Source: Epiperipatus broadwayi (Eukaryota > Onychophora > Udeonychophora > Euonychophora > Peripatidae). Taken from it: a stretch of 64,000 nt of DNA. The stretch is taken from NCBI GenBank assembly GCA_028023455.1, contig JAQFVV010000022.1, positions 9,505,100-9,569,099 on the forward strand. The letters run 5' to 3'. The notes under the pieces are model-generated. The model was not told the DNA's origin. It made no database searches and worked only from the letters and a program-made list of their open reading frames with translations. The position numbers were made by a program, and so were the translations under genes. This document shows positions 48,220 to 58,940 of this stretch, piece by piece (within the stretch, counting starts at the first letter, position 1; the number at the start of each line of letters is the position of its first letter).

Positions 48220-49039
48220 TGATTATTTATTTTTTCTACATGTACATCAATGGTATGAGATAGTGTGGATAGTTGAAGGGTGCTCAAAAGTCTGAATTCA
48301 AATCCCCTATATTTTCATTGAATGCAATTATTTTATTTTGAAATGTAAGAACAAGATGGAAGGGTGTGGAGGAATATAATTTGAGCATGTAAGTAGTTGC
48401 ACTTCTTCACCAATAGAACTTCCATTCATCTTCCAATTTTAAAAAATAATATAGTGTATTATGGGAATTATTTGTACCTAATTTTATGTTTGTAATAGCT
48501 GATAATGATTTTGGGGAAGTTATTCAAAGTGCTTCTATAATTTATTTATTATTTAATGTTTAACATATATTTATTTATTATACAAATTGGTTTACAGCCA
48601 AAATGATCAAATACTAATAACTCATTGTAGACTATAAAATATAGTGTGTATACAGTTAAAAAAATAATAAAACACTTTTTAAACAGTTTACTGCAGACAA
48701 AACCTCTCCAACAAATTCTATAAAGAAATACTTGAGAAGAAGATAGACTCATCAGACTATTAAGTTGTCTGTGGTCAGAGATTGGGTGTTTTTCCAATCT
48801 CATTTTAATTTCAAGCTAAGAATAGCTAGCTATCTTTTGCTGATCATTATGAAATGGTAATCAAAGTTAGTTATAAACCAACTGCCTGGAAAAATATTTA
48901 AATATGATTGCAACTGAAAATTTTACTTAGGTGGTATTGGAATGTAAATGGCACAAAGAAGAATATGCTAGTGCTACATTACAAGGTTTTTTATTTTTGT
49001 ATATTGACTTTAATATGTATCTTATAATAACAAGATTAA

Positions 49040-49275
49040 ATTACTAAAACATCACATGAACACATTTTTTAATGTTTATACAAACTGTTAAAAAGAAAAC
49101 AAAGAATTTTTCTTACAATAGGGGCATTTAATGTGTGATATATTAATCAATGGTTGCTAGAAGGTTGTGCATTGTAATTCCCTATCTATTTCTTTCCCAT
49201 TCAATATTCTCAGACTAGTTTCTAGCTTATGACTTTTATTAGTGGCATGCCTTGGATCTGAGGGTGCTGTTGTGT
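49040..49275. mobile_element. FB1 family copy (degraded)
   Basis: Contains the FB1 central block CAGACTAGTTTCTAGCTTATG and GGATCTGAGGGTGCTGT in the same orientation as 10538-10639, with a weak left arm (TTAATCAATGGTTGCTAGAAGG). Confidence 0.7.
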
Positions 49276-49589
49276 AGAATATCAAGATTACTTCTTTATA
49301 AGATCAAACACACAGTTGTTTTAAAAATTATGTATGTATTATATCCTCTGATAGAAGGTGTATGGAGTAATTACATATTAGAGTACAGTAAACATATACT
49401 AATTATAATGAAAGTATCAAGGATTTACTTATTCTTGATTATCATATCCAATTCTTTTCCAATATATTATTTAATATATTTTCACATATTTTGGAATATT
49501 TATCAATCTGTAATATATTTACATCTAAAGCTGCAATTTTAAAGAAAATGACGCATAGCCATATATCATTTAAAAAAAAAAAAAATTTG

Positions 49590-49870
49590 AAATCTAATTA
49601 GATTTTTGGTGTCCTAAATAAAATGACCTCTACTGACCAGGCACTAAGAAAAGGCTGGCCTTGCTTTTATAACAGCCTCGAAAGAGACTGGCATTTGATT
49701 AGGGATAGTTATTTATTTACAAGCTCAACCTGCAATTACGGCATCGGTAATTTATCACTTAAATCTTGATTGGGAAGTCTGGGAAACAAACGAAAAGATT
49801 GAGCTGTGTTACGGGTTAATTGGAATTAAATAATTCTTTAGTTTGTTTATGTTATGAAATAATTGAAGTG
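49590..49870. promoter_or_regulatory. Candidate conserved non-coding element
   Basis: Complex, non-repetitive sequence with CpG and homeodomain-like words (CAATTACGGCATCGGTAATT, GGGTTAATTGGAATTAAATAA). No frame, no inverted arms, no second copy in the window. Compositional suggestion only. Confidence 0.25.
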
Positions 49871-50039
49871 TACTTCTGTTTAGCTAGAACATCTGCAGAA
49901 TATAAATGAGTTCTTTTAAACAATAAATTCAATGAATTAAACAACACGCATACATATGTCTGTAAATATATACATATATATTGTATAATTGGATTAAGAA
50001 TTTGAATGTTACAAATGTACGTTTTATATATATATTAAA

Positions 50040-50245
50040 CCATCAAACATCACATGATCACCATTCTGGTGCAGTGCTCTCAGATCCAGGCTCCTCTCTG
50101 ATGAAAGCCACAAGCTAGAAACTAGTCTGAGGATATTGGATGTGTAGACACTAAATAGGGATTTTATGTACGAACCTTCCTGCATCCATTGATTACTATG
50201 GCTTGTATTGAGTGGCACTACTATATGGAGAGTTTTGCCTCTGTG
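50040..50245. mobile_element. Foldback element, family FB1, half copy
   Basis: Central block in reverse orientation to 10452 (CTCAGATCCAGGCTCCTCTC, GAAACTAGTCTGAGGATATT) followed by one arm (GCATCCATTGATTACTATGG, GGAGAGTTTTGCCT). The opposite arm is missing. Confidence 0.78.
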
Positions 50246-50750
50246 TTATATATATCATAGCTTTTCCTGATTTTAAACATTAATATGGTTGTCATAAAGT
50301 GATAATTATTTTTAACATCAATTATTCTTTTTATATCATGGTAGCATTAGCTTGATTACAATAAATGGAAGTAAAGATTGTTTTTAAAAGAATATATTCA
50401 CTCCAGTGCTTCTTACAAAAAAAAAATTACCAGATAATAATAGAATTTGGTTAGCACTACTTTATGGAGGCCATTAATTATTCATGCCTACCCAAATAGA
50501 TTTTGATCAGAGGATGGAAGTAAAAATTGTTTCTAAAATAATATACCTTACTCCAGTGCTTCTTACAAAAAAATAATTGCAGAAATTAGTGAGGGTATTA
50601 GGTTAGCATTATTATCTGGTGTCCATTGATTATAGTTCCAAGTTAGAGGAACATAAAGCAGAATATGGCTGATTATTCAGATTTTAAGATAAATGAAGGG
50701 ATTGGTTTGTTATTGTAGTATTTTCTAAAAAAAAAAAAAACTCTACATTT

Positions 50751-50887
50751 CACCACTGAGGAGTGCCAAAGCATGAAACCATGGTCAGGGGTTTGGGGAG
50801 GGGTTCCTGACAGAGATATTTTAAATGCTTTCTCTGGCTAAGCATTTATCACAAAGCTTGTTGAGGAATTGGCAATCCTCATTGTTT
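50751..50887 (-). repeat. Dispersed repeat S, minus orientation
   Basis: Reverse complement of 21118-21246 with about 10 percent difference plus small indels around the C/G run. Confidence 0.85.
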
Positions 50888-52301
50888 ATAACTTACAAGT
50901 TTAAGAGAATCTGGTCATGTGATCTATGACTCTTATTTTGACTATTTATAACTCTACATTTGTATTGCAAAAGCAGCATCAAATGGTACTCAAAAGTTAT
51001 CAATATCTAATAAAACTAATTATCATCTCAAATCTCTCTCAATGTTTGTAACAAAATATATATTCTTATTAATGAAAAAGTATTGCTGATAGTACAATCT
51101 CAAATACTTGGTTCTTAGATTAATTCTGCTACTTAGTGCTCAAATGCTACATGACATTCTGAGAAATTGACAATATGATAAATCTGTTTAGTAAAATATA
51201 TACTATTCTAAGCTTGTGTGAGATATTCATAGTTGAGCAAGTTTTTAATAAAATATAAACTCAATGCCCATAGGTTATAACCACTTCATTATGAATTGTG
51301 AAAACTACATCACTTTACAGTCATGCCACATTATACTGAGATCTTAATAACTTGATAATAATAGCAAAAAAGTGTATTTATTGAAATATGTATGATATAT
51401 ACTAATGTTTTACTAAGAATTGCCAATTTGATAATGTCTTCAAACATTTCATCTCTTTAACAAAAATTTCCAAATTCTATTCAAATCTGGATTACATGCA
51501 TTGTCCGTAAACCAATGCACTAACTTTTATAATAAGAATAAAATTCATTAATTCTATCTTTGATATTAGTAGATTCACATTATTAAGTGAAATATTTTTT
51601 AAAAAAAAAAATTTGGCTAGTTTTGTTTAATTCCTGAAATTGTCATTCAAAACTCTGCCATCTGTGAATTAAATTGTAACTAAAGTTTAAACTTTTTAAC
51701 CTTCAAAAATAATATACGTGTATTGCATCTTTTTGAATTATTAATGCAATGAGAAAAATAATTGTAGCACCAGTCATTGAAAATGAGATGCCTTGTTCAT
51801 TGCTATCATTTGGTTAAAGTATCAATAAAAATCGTTTACAAGGAAATAGAATGTAAAAATGTAATTACAATAGACTGAAAGAATGTAAACAAACCTAAGA
51901 GCGAATATATGTGAATACATTCACATGATCACTTTATCTTTTGGGAAAAAATAAAACTTATTATTCCTTTTATATAATAAAAATTAATGATTATGAAATG
52001 CAAAAGAGATCTTACTTAAATTATATTCATAAATTTTTATGACAAATGCTTTACAGATAATAGCAAAAATATTCTTGTGATGTTATAATAACAGTTGTAG
52101 TAGTTGCATTGCAAATTAGAATCTAGAAAATTAATATTTTTCATTAATTTCCAAGTTTACAAAAGCATTTTCAATGTGATAAATGGACTAGTAATAATTC
52201 CTGTAATGCAACTAAATGTCTAAGACTGAGTACACAAGACAAGAAAATGGCTGCCATATTGCAACATTTTTATTTCTAATTTTTTAAAATTTTTATTTAA
52301 T
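50888..52301. other. AT-rich non-coding DNA
   Basis: Nothing bounded or gene-like recognised. Confidence 0.45.
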
Positions 52302-52413
52302 ATTGTTTTTTTTCTTCTCATGTGTCATAGCATCAGCCAGGAAGCAAACCCACTAACCCGGGACAACTGCTTGTAAAGCAGCTTTCGCTGACCTCTCGAC
52401 CACCAATGCTTGA
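52302..52413 (-). mobile_element. tRNA-derived SINE, minus strand
   Basis: Main SINE family; minus strand reads CAAGCATTGGTGGTCGAGAG, CTTTACAAGCAGTTGTCCCG, GGGTTTGCTTCCTGG and GATGCTATGACACATGAG with an A-rich tail. Close in sequence to 22109 and 36515. No clear flanking duplication. Confidence 0.88.
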
Positions 52414-52998
52414 ATCTACCTACACATGACTAAAACCACAAGTTTTGAGATAGTAGAATACTGAGGTGTTATTGCAGTGTTTTCCTATATTTCTGCCTAA
52501 ATACAAAAATTAAATTAGATAAATAAAATTAACCATAAAAGTATTGAATAACAAATAAATGAAAAAAATATGTTTATTAATAAACTTCAAAAACAAGAAA
52601 AAATCAAATTGGTAACAATCCTAATCTTCACTGAGGTTATCTTGAAAGATTAACAGAATAATAAAACATAAAAGTTGATAGTGACCCCCTCCTCTATTGA
52701 CTTGAATGTGTCTGAAATGATTTTTATAAAATAGAAAGTTTTAAACTATACTTAAAGGAATAAGTATGAATAATTAAAGAATAAATTAAGTTTTACTTGT
52801 AGTTTCTGATCACTTTCAAAACTAAACTTCATTATATAAATTGTTAATTTTTGTTTTCATCTTTAATTGTATTAAATGTTTGAGAAAATTTTAATCCTCA
52901 TTAGAATATTTTTATAGAAAAGTCGCTAAAGATTTTATAGCCCCCATCCAGTGAAAAATGATTTTCCCTTCCTTATTCCATAGAAAAACAGAAAACAT

Positions 52999-53101
52999 AG
53001 TCTTGCATTGGTGGTCGAGAGGTCAGCGCGACTGCCTTGCACTTGCAGGCAGTTGCCCGGGTTGCGGGTTCGCGTTCCGGACAATGCTATGACATTTAAA
53101 A
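52999..53101 (+). mobile_element. tRNA-derived SINE with 15-bp TSD
   Basis: Contains GCATTGGTGGTCGAGAGGTC, a CTTGCA-containing arm, GGGTTCGCGTTCCGG (B box) and ACAATGC, which pairs with GCATTG at the start as an acceptor-like stem. Flanked by a perfect 15-base direct repeat AAAAACAGAAAACAT (52984-52998 and 53102-53116). The tRNA shape is the best preserved of the family, so this is the copy to use for identifying the parent tRNA. Confidence 0.93.
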
Positions 53102-53116
53102 AAAAACAGAAAACAT

Positions 53117-54667
53117 TACTGAACAGACTTACAAGTGCTGAATGATGAGTGATTTAATATTTTGAGAATGGTTTAGATAGACCAATATTGTTTGTTAGTT
53201 AGGTTGTTCTGACCACATGGAATGGTGAGATATCCATTTAGTAACCATTATTAATTTATAAGCTAGGCTAACAATCTGAAATAAAAAAAAGCTCAAGTCT
53301 TACTAAAATGTTACAAAACTTTTTGAACTCAAGTCATAGTATTAATTAGGAAAAAGTGTGATTACAACAATATGAAACTCTTCTTTCTTTTAACTATTAT
53401 TTAATTTATACATTCTTGTTTTCTTGTAATTACCTTTAAGTGCTTTTAACTAAAACTATTTAAGTCCTACAGTTATAACACTTATCTTCTGCTTTAAAAA
53501 TTAGATAATAAGCAAGTAATAAGTAACATATGGTGGTACAAGGAGTATTTGTCTTACAACATTTCTGGACCCATAGTCTATGTATAAAAATTACTAAATT
53601 ACTACATGTGCAGACTTCCACAAGTAATTTTATACTATTTGATCTTTCATGGTTAGTCAAGGGTTATACCAACTTTTGGTTCTATCCTATCTAGTATGAC
53701 AATTCAAGATTCTAAGGCTTTGAGATCATTAATTATTTTACTATACAATATATATTTAAGAACAATTTAAAACATGGGAGTCTATGTTTGATTTCACTGA
53801 AGGGAGAAAAAAACTATTCTGGTAATTTAAATATAGCATTAACATTTAATGTCTTTGATTTCTTCAAGCTTACACTAGATGGCTCTAGATTAAAATAAAT
53901 AAAGTGAATTATTGTTCTTAAAGTAGACATTGAAAGTAAGCACAGAAAATCATGTGTTTAGTTTCGAATTTTTTTGCCTTCCCACAAAAGCCACAATATG
54001 TTTTTAACATGTGCATTTTGAATACTGGTAAAAAGAGCATAATTGAACACAATTTTATCTACTACTATTTTTCAAAAGCCTTAATTACCACTATTTTTTA
54101 TTATACCACTATTGTGATACATTCAGTCGTCTAGTGATGTTTTAAAGAATTCTGGAGCATGTTTAATTCAATATGAATAAAATAATAGGTATTACTATTT
54201 TTAATTGCATTATGATATTGAAATACATTATTGTATGGGCGTAATATAATAATAGTTCACAATAACAGAAATATAGGAATCTTAAAGAAACCTCAAACTG
54301 TAAAGGTATCACTGCTATTTTAATAGTTTATAGTGTAGTTTTAAATTTTGTGATGTTAGAATATGATTTATTAAATTGGAAAGCATTGACAAATTATTAC
54401 AGATAGTACTCATGGTTTGTCAGAATATTAAAATCTTATATAAAGTTTATATTTGTCTTCAAATAATACAAAACATATTCACATTATTTCTTTAAACATA
54501 TGGTTGTCGTCCAAAAATGCATTTCTACATTTTATCAATAGACCTAAGTCATCACACCTCAATGTCCATTACATTGTTTTTTATTTATTTATGAGAAACA
54601 TTTTATTTTTTTAAGATTTTTCTTTATCTTCTTTCCATTGACCCGTTGTAAATCAAAAGATTTCGCG
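53117..54667. other. AT-rich non-coding DNA
   Basis: No gene or bounded element recognised. Confidence 0.45.
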
Positions 54668-55068
54668 AGTACTAATGTATAATAGGAATTGTGGACTTAA
54701 TCAGTGAAGGGTTGAATAGCTTCACGCTCTCAGATCTAACTGCTTCAGCTTCACCTATTTATATAGAAAGTAGGTTGAAGTAAAGAGGGTTCCCTCTTTT
54801 CTTCCAATGTGTAAGCTTGTGGTTAAGATCTGTAGAGATCCCTACCTTTGCATTCTCAACCACACCTGTTTTTGGTTTATTGCCTTAACTAAAACACACA
54901 GGCTTAATATATACCTGTGTTTATATATGTAATATATAGGGTTTAGCATGAAATACGTATATTGGTGATTATTTATCTTTTCAACATATATATGTTCAAG
55001 TGTATCAGTATTATGAGATAGTGTGGAGAGTGGTGGGTCGTATGAAAGTTTATTGCCTTAGTAAATAT
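54668..55068 (+). repeat. Dispersed repeat T, plus orientation, interrupted
   Basis: 54668-54887 plus 55048-55068 match 58712-58940 in reverse complement (for example CTCAGATCTAACTGCTTCAG, CTTCACCTATTTATATAGAA, TGTAAGCTTGTGGTTAAG). Between the two parts a hammerhead-family element has inserted (54888-55047). Confidence 0.9.
54888..55047 (+). mobile_element. Hammerhead-family element, rearranged copy with 13-bp TSD and empty paralogous site
   Basis: Starts with the terminal hairpin ACACAGG...CCTGTGT and TATATAGGG in inverted orientation relative to the unit at 37186, then switches to the direct orientation at GTTTAGCATGAAATACG, so only the 3' half of the hammerhead (54942-54966) is present. 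Flanked by GTTTATTGCCTTA (54875-54887 and 55048-55060). Repeat T at 58712 carries one uninterrupted GTTTATTGCCTTAGTAAA, the unoccupied target. Confidence 0.88.
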
Positions 55069-55920
55069 GTCTTATTTAAAGAAACATATAAGAATTACTA
55101 TATAAGTAAAAAGTGAAGGAGTAAAATACAGATTAAGAAGCAGTCATATTAATGAATATTAATAAATATATTTAATCCTTAATATAAAATTAAATTTTAT
55201 GTGTACGTTAAAGAAACAATTGTTAATCATAAAAATAAAAATTAATAATTAATAGTGAAGTCATTTAAAATCAAAGATTTACTTTTAAATAATTTGTATG
55301 TCCATTATAAATATCATATATAATTCATATTATTATTTAATAATGTTTTGTATATTTGTTTATCTTTGTGCGATTCACTGCTTAGTTCCTTTTGTGTATA
55401 TTTTGTTAAATGCTTTATTACGAACACCTGGAAAAATAATTAATTTGTTCCACCCTCGATATACACATATAATTCACATTCATTTTTTTGTATTTTTTTA
55501 ATTCTTGCTTATTATTTAATGTACTGCCTATAAATTCAACTTTGACCTAAATATCAAATTGTATATAGCTTATATTAAAAAGAATTTTTTTTTTTTTATT
55601 AGTTTTAATTACATACAATTTTTTAGAAGTAATAATTATTTTAATTTACATTAGTTTAAATTGCATACTTTCTTTTTTTTAATTCTACAGGTAGGCTAAT
55701 CTGTTTAAAATACATTAATGTATATGCAATAATGTTTTTTTACCAACTTGTTTACCAGCTATTCTCATGATCTAGGGTTTGAATGTAAGTTATATGAATC
55801 TAAAAAAATTTTCAGGTCACAACAGGTTTAAAATTTTTCACCAGGTATCTGGTCAAAAGGCAATTCATCTAACCCTCTGATAGTGGCTATACTTAGCTAT
55901 TACTAGTTAGAAGACAAAGA
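55069..55920. other. AT-rich non-coding DNA
   Basis: Plus-strand open frame at 55298-55501 is hydrophobic and AT-driven, with no domain recognised. A weak B-box-like GGGTTTGAATG lies near 55776. Confidence 0.4.
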
Positions 55921-56022
55921 GCATTGTTAGCCGCTAGATCAGCACAGCTGCCTTGCAAGCAAGCAGTTGGTTGCAGATGGTTGTTGCGGATTCGCCTCCC
56001 AGCCGATGCTATAACATATGGA
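55921..56022 (+). mobile_element. tRNA-derived SINE, plus strand
   Basis: AGCATTGTTAGCCGCTAGAT, GCTGCCTTGCAAGCAAGCAG, GCGGATTCGCCTCCCAGCC (B-box region) and GATGCTATAACATATGG with an A9 tail. Closer to the 3835 copy (extra bases before the B box). A tiny further fragment, GAGCATTGGTGGTC, sits at 56112-56125. Confidence 0.88.
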
Positions 56023-56125
56023 AAAAAAAAGATCTCAGATTAACATAGATCGATCAGATGAGAATGTATTATTTGTAAAAATAGAAAATACTTAATAGAA
56101 TATAACTGTGAGCATTGGTGGTCAA

Positions 56126-56861
56126 TATCTCACTCCTTCAAGCATTGAACTCATAATGAACTTTTTTTTTATCTTGTACAATATTTTTTATAATTCCTTC
56201 TCAAGATAATTTCAATTTTTTATGATAAATATCTTTTTTTTTTAATATTTCATGTGTCTTATTTCTTTAACTATATATACAGAAAAGCTCAAGTATTTCT
56301 ATTGATAGCATTAGAAGCATCTCAGAAATTTATTTAACCCTTCATCTGAAATCTTATTCAGAATAAAAAATCACTCAAAATACATCTACAGATAGTTGTG
56401 CTATGACAGTATTTAAATGCATTTGTTAGCATTCTTAATTGATTTTAGAAAACTTTTAATTTTATTTATATTTTTCATCAAGAGATGGAATTACTTATAA
56501 ATATAAATGATGTGACAGATTTTTAATGATTAGACAGAAGGAAAAAATAATTTTACATCGCTTGGTGTTGTAGTGATGATTTTCCATTCATTTTGTAAGG
56601 AAAACAATACTACATAATGCTGCTATGTTTAGCTTAATATTTAAATTTAAAGTTATTATAAAGACAAAGATATCTGCCTTCAGATTGTGTGATGAGTGGT
56701 AGTTTTTTCCCTTATTTCTTCATATTGATTTTAAAAATAGGAACAGAGATTTGCTATTAATAATTTTTATTAGTCATTCATTAGTCTAGAGATTATCCAA
56801 TAATGAATAATGTTCCTGTAGTTTTTTACATATTTATCTTTTTTTCCACAAAATATTTGTA
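56126..56861. other. AT-rich non-coding DNA
   Basis: Nothing recognised apart from the SINE head fragment at its left edge. Confidence 0.45.
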
Positions 56862-56967
56862 ATATATAGGATGTAAGAGCACAGACTTTCACACCACCCA
56901 CCACTCACCACTCTATCTCATATCACTGATACACTTGATCACATATATGTCATAAAGATAAATAATC

Positions 56968-57011
56968 ACCAATATACATATTTTATGCTAAACCAGCAAT
57001 CATCCATTGGT
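56968..57011 (-). ncRNA. Degenerate hammerhead motif
   Basis: Minus strand: ACCAA, TGGATGA in place of CTGATGA, stem II TTGCT/AGCAT, AAA in place of GAA, helix III ATAT/GTAT, A, TTGGT. Core damaged; probably inactive. Confidence 0.55.
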
Positions 57012-57172
57012 CCAGATTATCATCTCTACATATATATGCAATAAGTGCTTAGATATATATTAAGATAGCCAATCTTCATATTTTAATGGACAGGCTTCAA
57101 TCCACTCCACACTCCAACTCTTAATATATATCTGAGCACTTATTGCATATCTGGGTGGACATGATAATCTGT

Positions 57173-57216
57173 ACCAACTGATGATTGCTGATTTAGCATG
57201 AAATACCAATATTGGT
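57173..57216 (+). ncRNA. Hammerhead motif, core kept, helix III damaged
   Basis: ACCAA, CTGATGA, stem II TTGCT/AGCAT with loop GATTT, GAA, then ATAC/CAAT in helix III (poor pairing), A, TTGGT. Core bases intact but helix III weakened. Confidence 0.55.
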
Positions 57217-57375
57217 GATTATTTATCTTTTTGACATATATGTATTCAAGTGTATCATTGACATGAGATAGAGTGGTGAGTGGTGTGAAATTCTGTGCTC
57301 ATATACCCTATATATTACACATATTGCTATAGGTATGTAATAAGCCTGTATTTCAGTTATTACAAAATATTTGTA

Positions 57376-58057
57376 TAATATTTATTATTTTAAAAGAATA
57401 ATTCAGATTTAATTAGAAAATATTTATTTTTACAATATGACAAATTGAGAAAGAAATCAATGACATAATTGGATGACAAAAATATGTTTTATTGCTAAAG
57501 ATTATTTTTGTCACTTATAAATAGAATTTTATTATTGGAAAAAAACTTTCACTTACTTTAATAAGCTGATGAATTATTAATTTATATTTTAAAAACTAAA
57601 CCAAAAACAAATATAATTTTTTAAAAAAAAAAAAAACAATTGTAATTTTACTGCTGGTTCTGTAATTGACTAATCAAAAATTGGAAATTTAATTCAATCT
57701 GACTATAGGTATTCTTAAAATTAAACATACAAAGAAAATATTAGATTTTAATTATCATTTTTTGGTGTCAGCCAGGTTATAATTTGCTTTTTTTTTATGT
57801 AATTAAAAAAAAAATAAGGAAGTGCATAGTGTTTTAACTTTAATTATAGTTAGCATTTATTCATAATTGATCACAATTACAAGAATAAGTATTTATCCCC
57901 TCTCTTTTTACAAATCATAAGTTAGGCATTTATTATGTTACTATTTTTTTTAAAAATTCAAAATATTTATTTATTTAAAAATTCTTTAAAATATTTCTTT
58001 TTCACTTTCTATTTCCATTTCAAAAGATATAGATTATAAAAACATAAACAAATACAA
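57376..58057. other. AT-rich non-coding DNA
   Basis: Nothing recognised. Confidence 0.45.
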
Positions 58058-58258
58058 ATGTGATGTGTTGGACTATTTCCATCATCTATGAGTGAATGTT
58101 GAGTGTATAGAAAATTTTAAACTTTCCAAATACAAACAACTTGATAATAATAACACACAAACAAGTTGTTTGTATTTGGAAAGTTTAAATAAAGTTTAAT
58201 ATTTTCTATACATTCTACATTCATTCATAGGTGATGGAAGTAGTCCAACATATCACAT
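58058..58258. mobile_element. Foldback element, family FB3, short copy
   Basis: Arms of about 85 bases from ATGTGATGTGTTGGACTA to CCAAATACAAACAACTTG on the left and their reverse complement on the right, separated by a short turn. Matches the outer arms of 45877-46358 but lacks its nested centre. Confidence 0.88.
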
Positions 58259-58711
58259 CTAATAACATACCATCATCACAAACCTTCAGACCAATAATAA
58301 AAAAATACATTTTTAAAAAAAATAAACTATAAAATTAGATTTGATTAGTCATTTTCAAACATAATAAAAATGCTACATCGCAAAAGGGCACATTTGACAG
58401 AGTCATCAGCTTAACAGACTAAAAAAAATGGTATCATTTTTTTTTTTTGTTTAATGCTAGATATTCCTTTTGAATATATGTAATTTTAATACAAAAAAAA
58501 AATACTTGCAACATTGTACAAATTTAATGTGTGTAGCCACAGGATTATTAATTCAACTATATAAAAAATTAATTAACAAAAATTTTAAAGATAATGCTCA
58601 TTATCATTAAATAAATATTCTATACTATTGTGAAAATTCATAAAAATGTTTTATCAAAATGAAAAAAATAAAATAGGCAAGATAGTAACACAAAATTTTC
58701 TTTCCTAAATT

Positions 58712-58940
58712 TATTTACTAAGGCAATAAACCTAAAGCATGCATGGTTGAAAATGCAAAGATAGGGACCTCTACAGGTCTTAACCACAAGCTTACACATT
58801 GGAAGAAAAGAGGGGAACCCTTTTTTACTTCAATCGACTTTCTATATAAATAGGTGAAGCTGAAGCAGTTAGATCTGAGAGCGTGAAGCTATTCAATACT
58901 TCACTGATTAAGTCCACAATTCCTATTATACATTAGTACT
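58712..58940 (-). repeat. Dispersed repeat T, minus orientation, uninterrupted
   Basis: Reverse complement of 54668-54887 plus 55048-55068. Its left end keeps the intact target site that is split by the hammerhead-family insertion in the other copy. Confidence 0.9.

Larger units (their letters stand above)
47937..48310. mobile_element. Hammerhead-family element, palindromic (head-to-head) copy
   Basis: Two inverted arms (about 47976-48130 and 48165-48310) each carry one degenerate hammerhead, on opposite strands. A 13-base direct repeat ATTTTCATTGAAT flanks it (47924-47936 and 48311-48323). The left end holds a decayed form of the terminal hairpin (ACAGGCATTCTTCATATACC) found at 37393-37417. 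Open frames here on both strands are chance frames. Confidence 0.82.
56862..57361. mobile_element. Hammerhead-family element, full palindromic copy with 14-bp TSD
   Basis: Inverted arms at about 56862-57061 and 57122-57321 with a ~60-base centre of unrelated sequence. Each arm carries a degenerate hammerhead, on opposite strands. The right end has the terminal hairpin remnant (TATAGGTATGTAATAAGCCT). Flanked by a perfect 14-base repeat ACAAAATATTTGTA (56848-56861 and 57362-57375). Confidence 0.88.

Noticed and set aside
47915-48287. Overlapping frames on both strands with shared FMLNQQSSVGP-like peptide
   Set aside because: The similarity arises because the palindromic hammerhead element is read on both strands. 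The repeated peptide is the ribozyme region in translation and not a protein family.
52999-53101. Functional tRNA gene in the SINE copy
   Set aside because: Loops are too long, arms mispair, and a perfect 15-base duplication with an A-rich tail marks it as a retroposed element.
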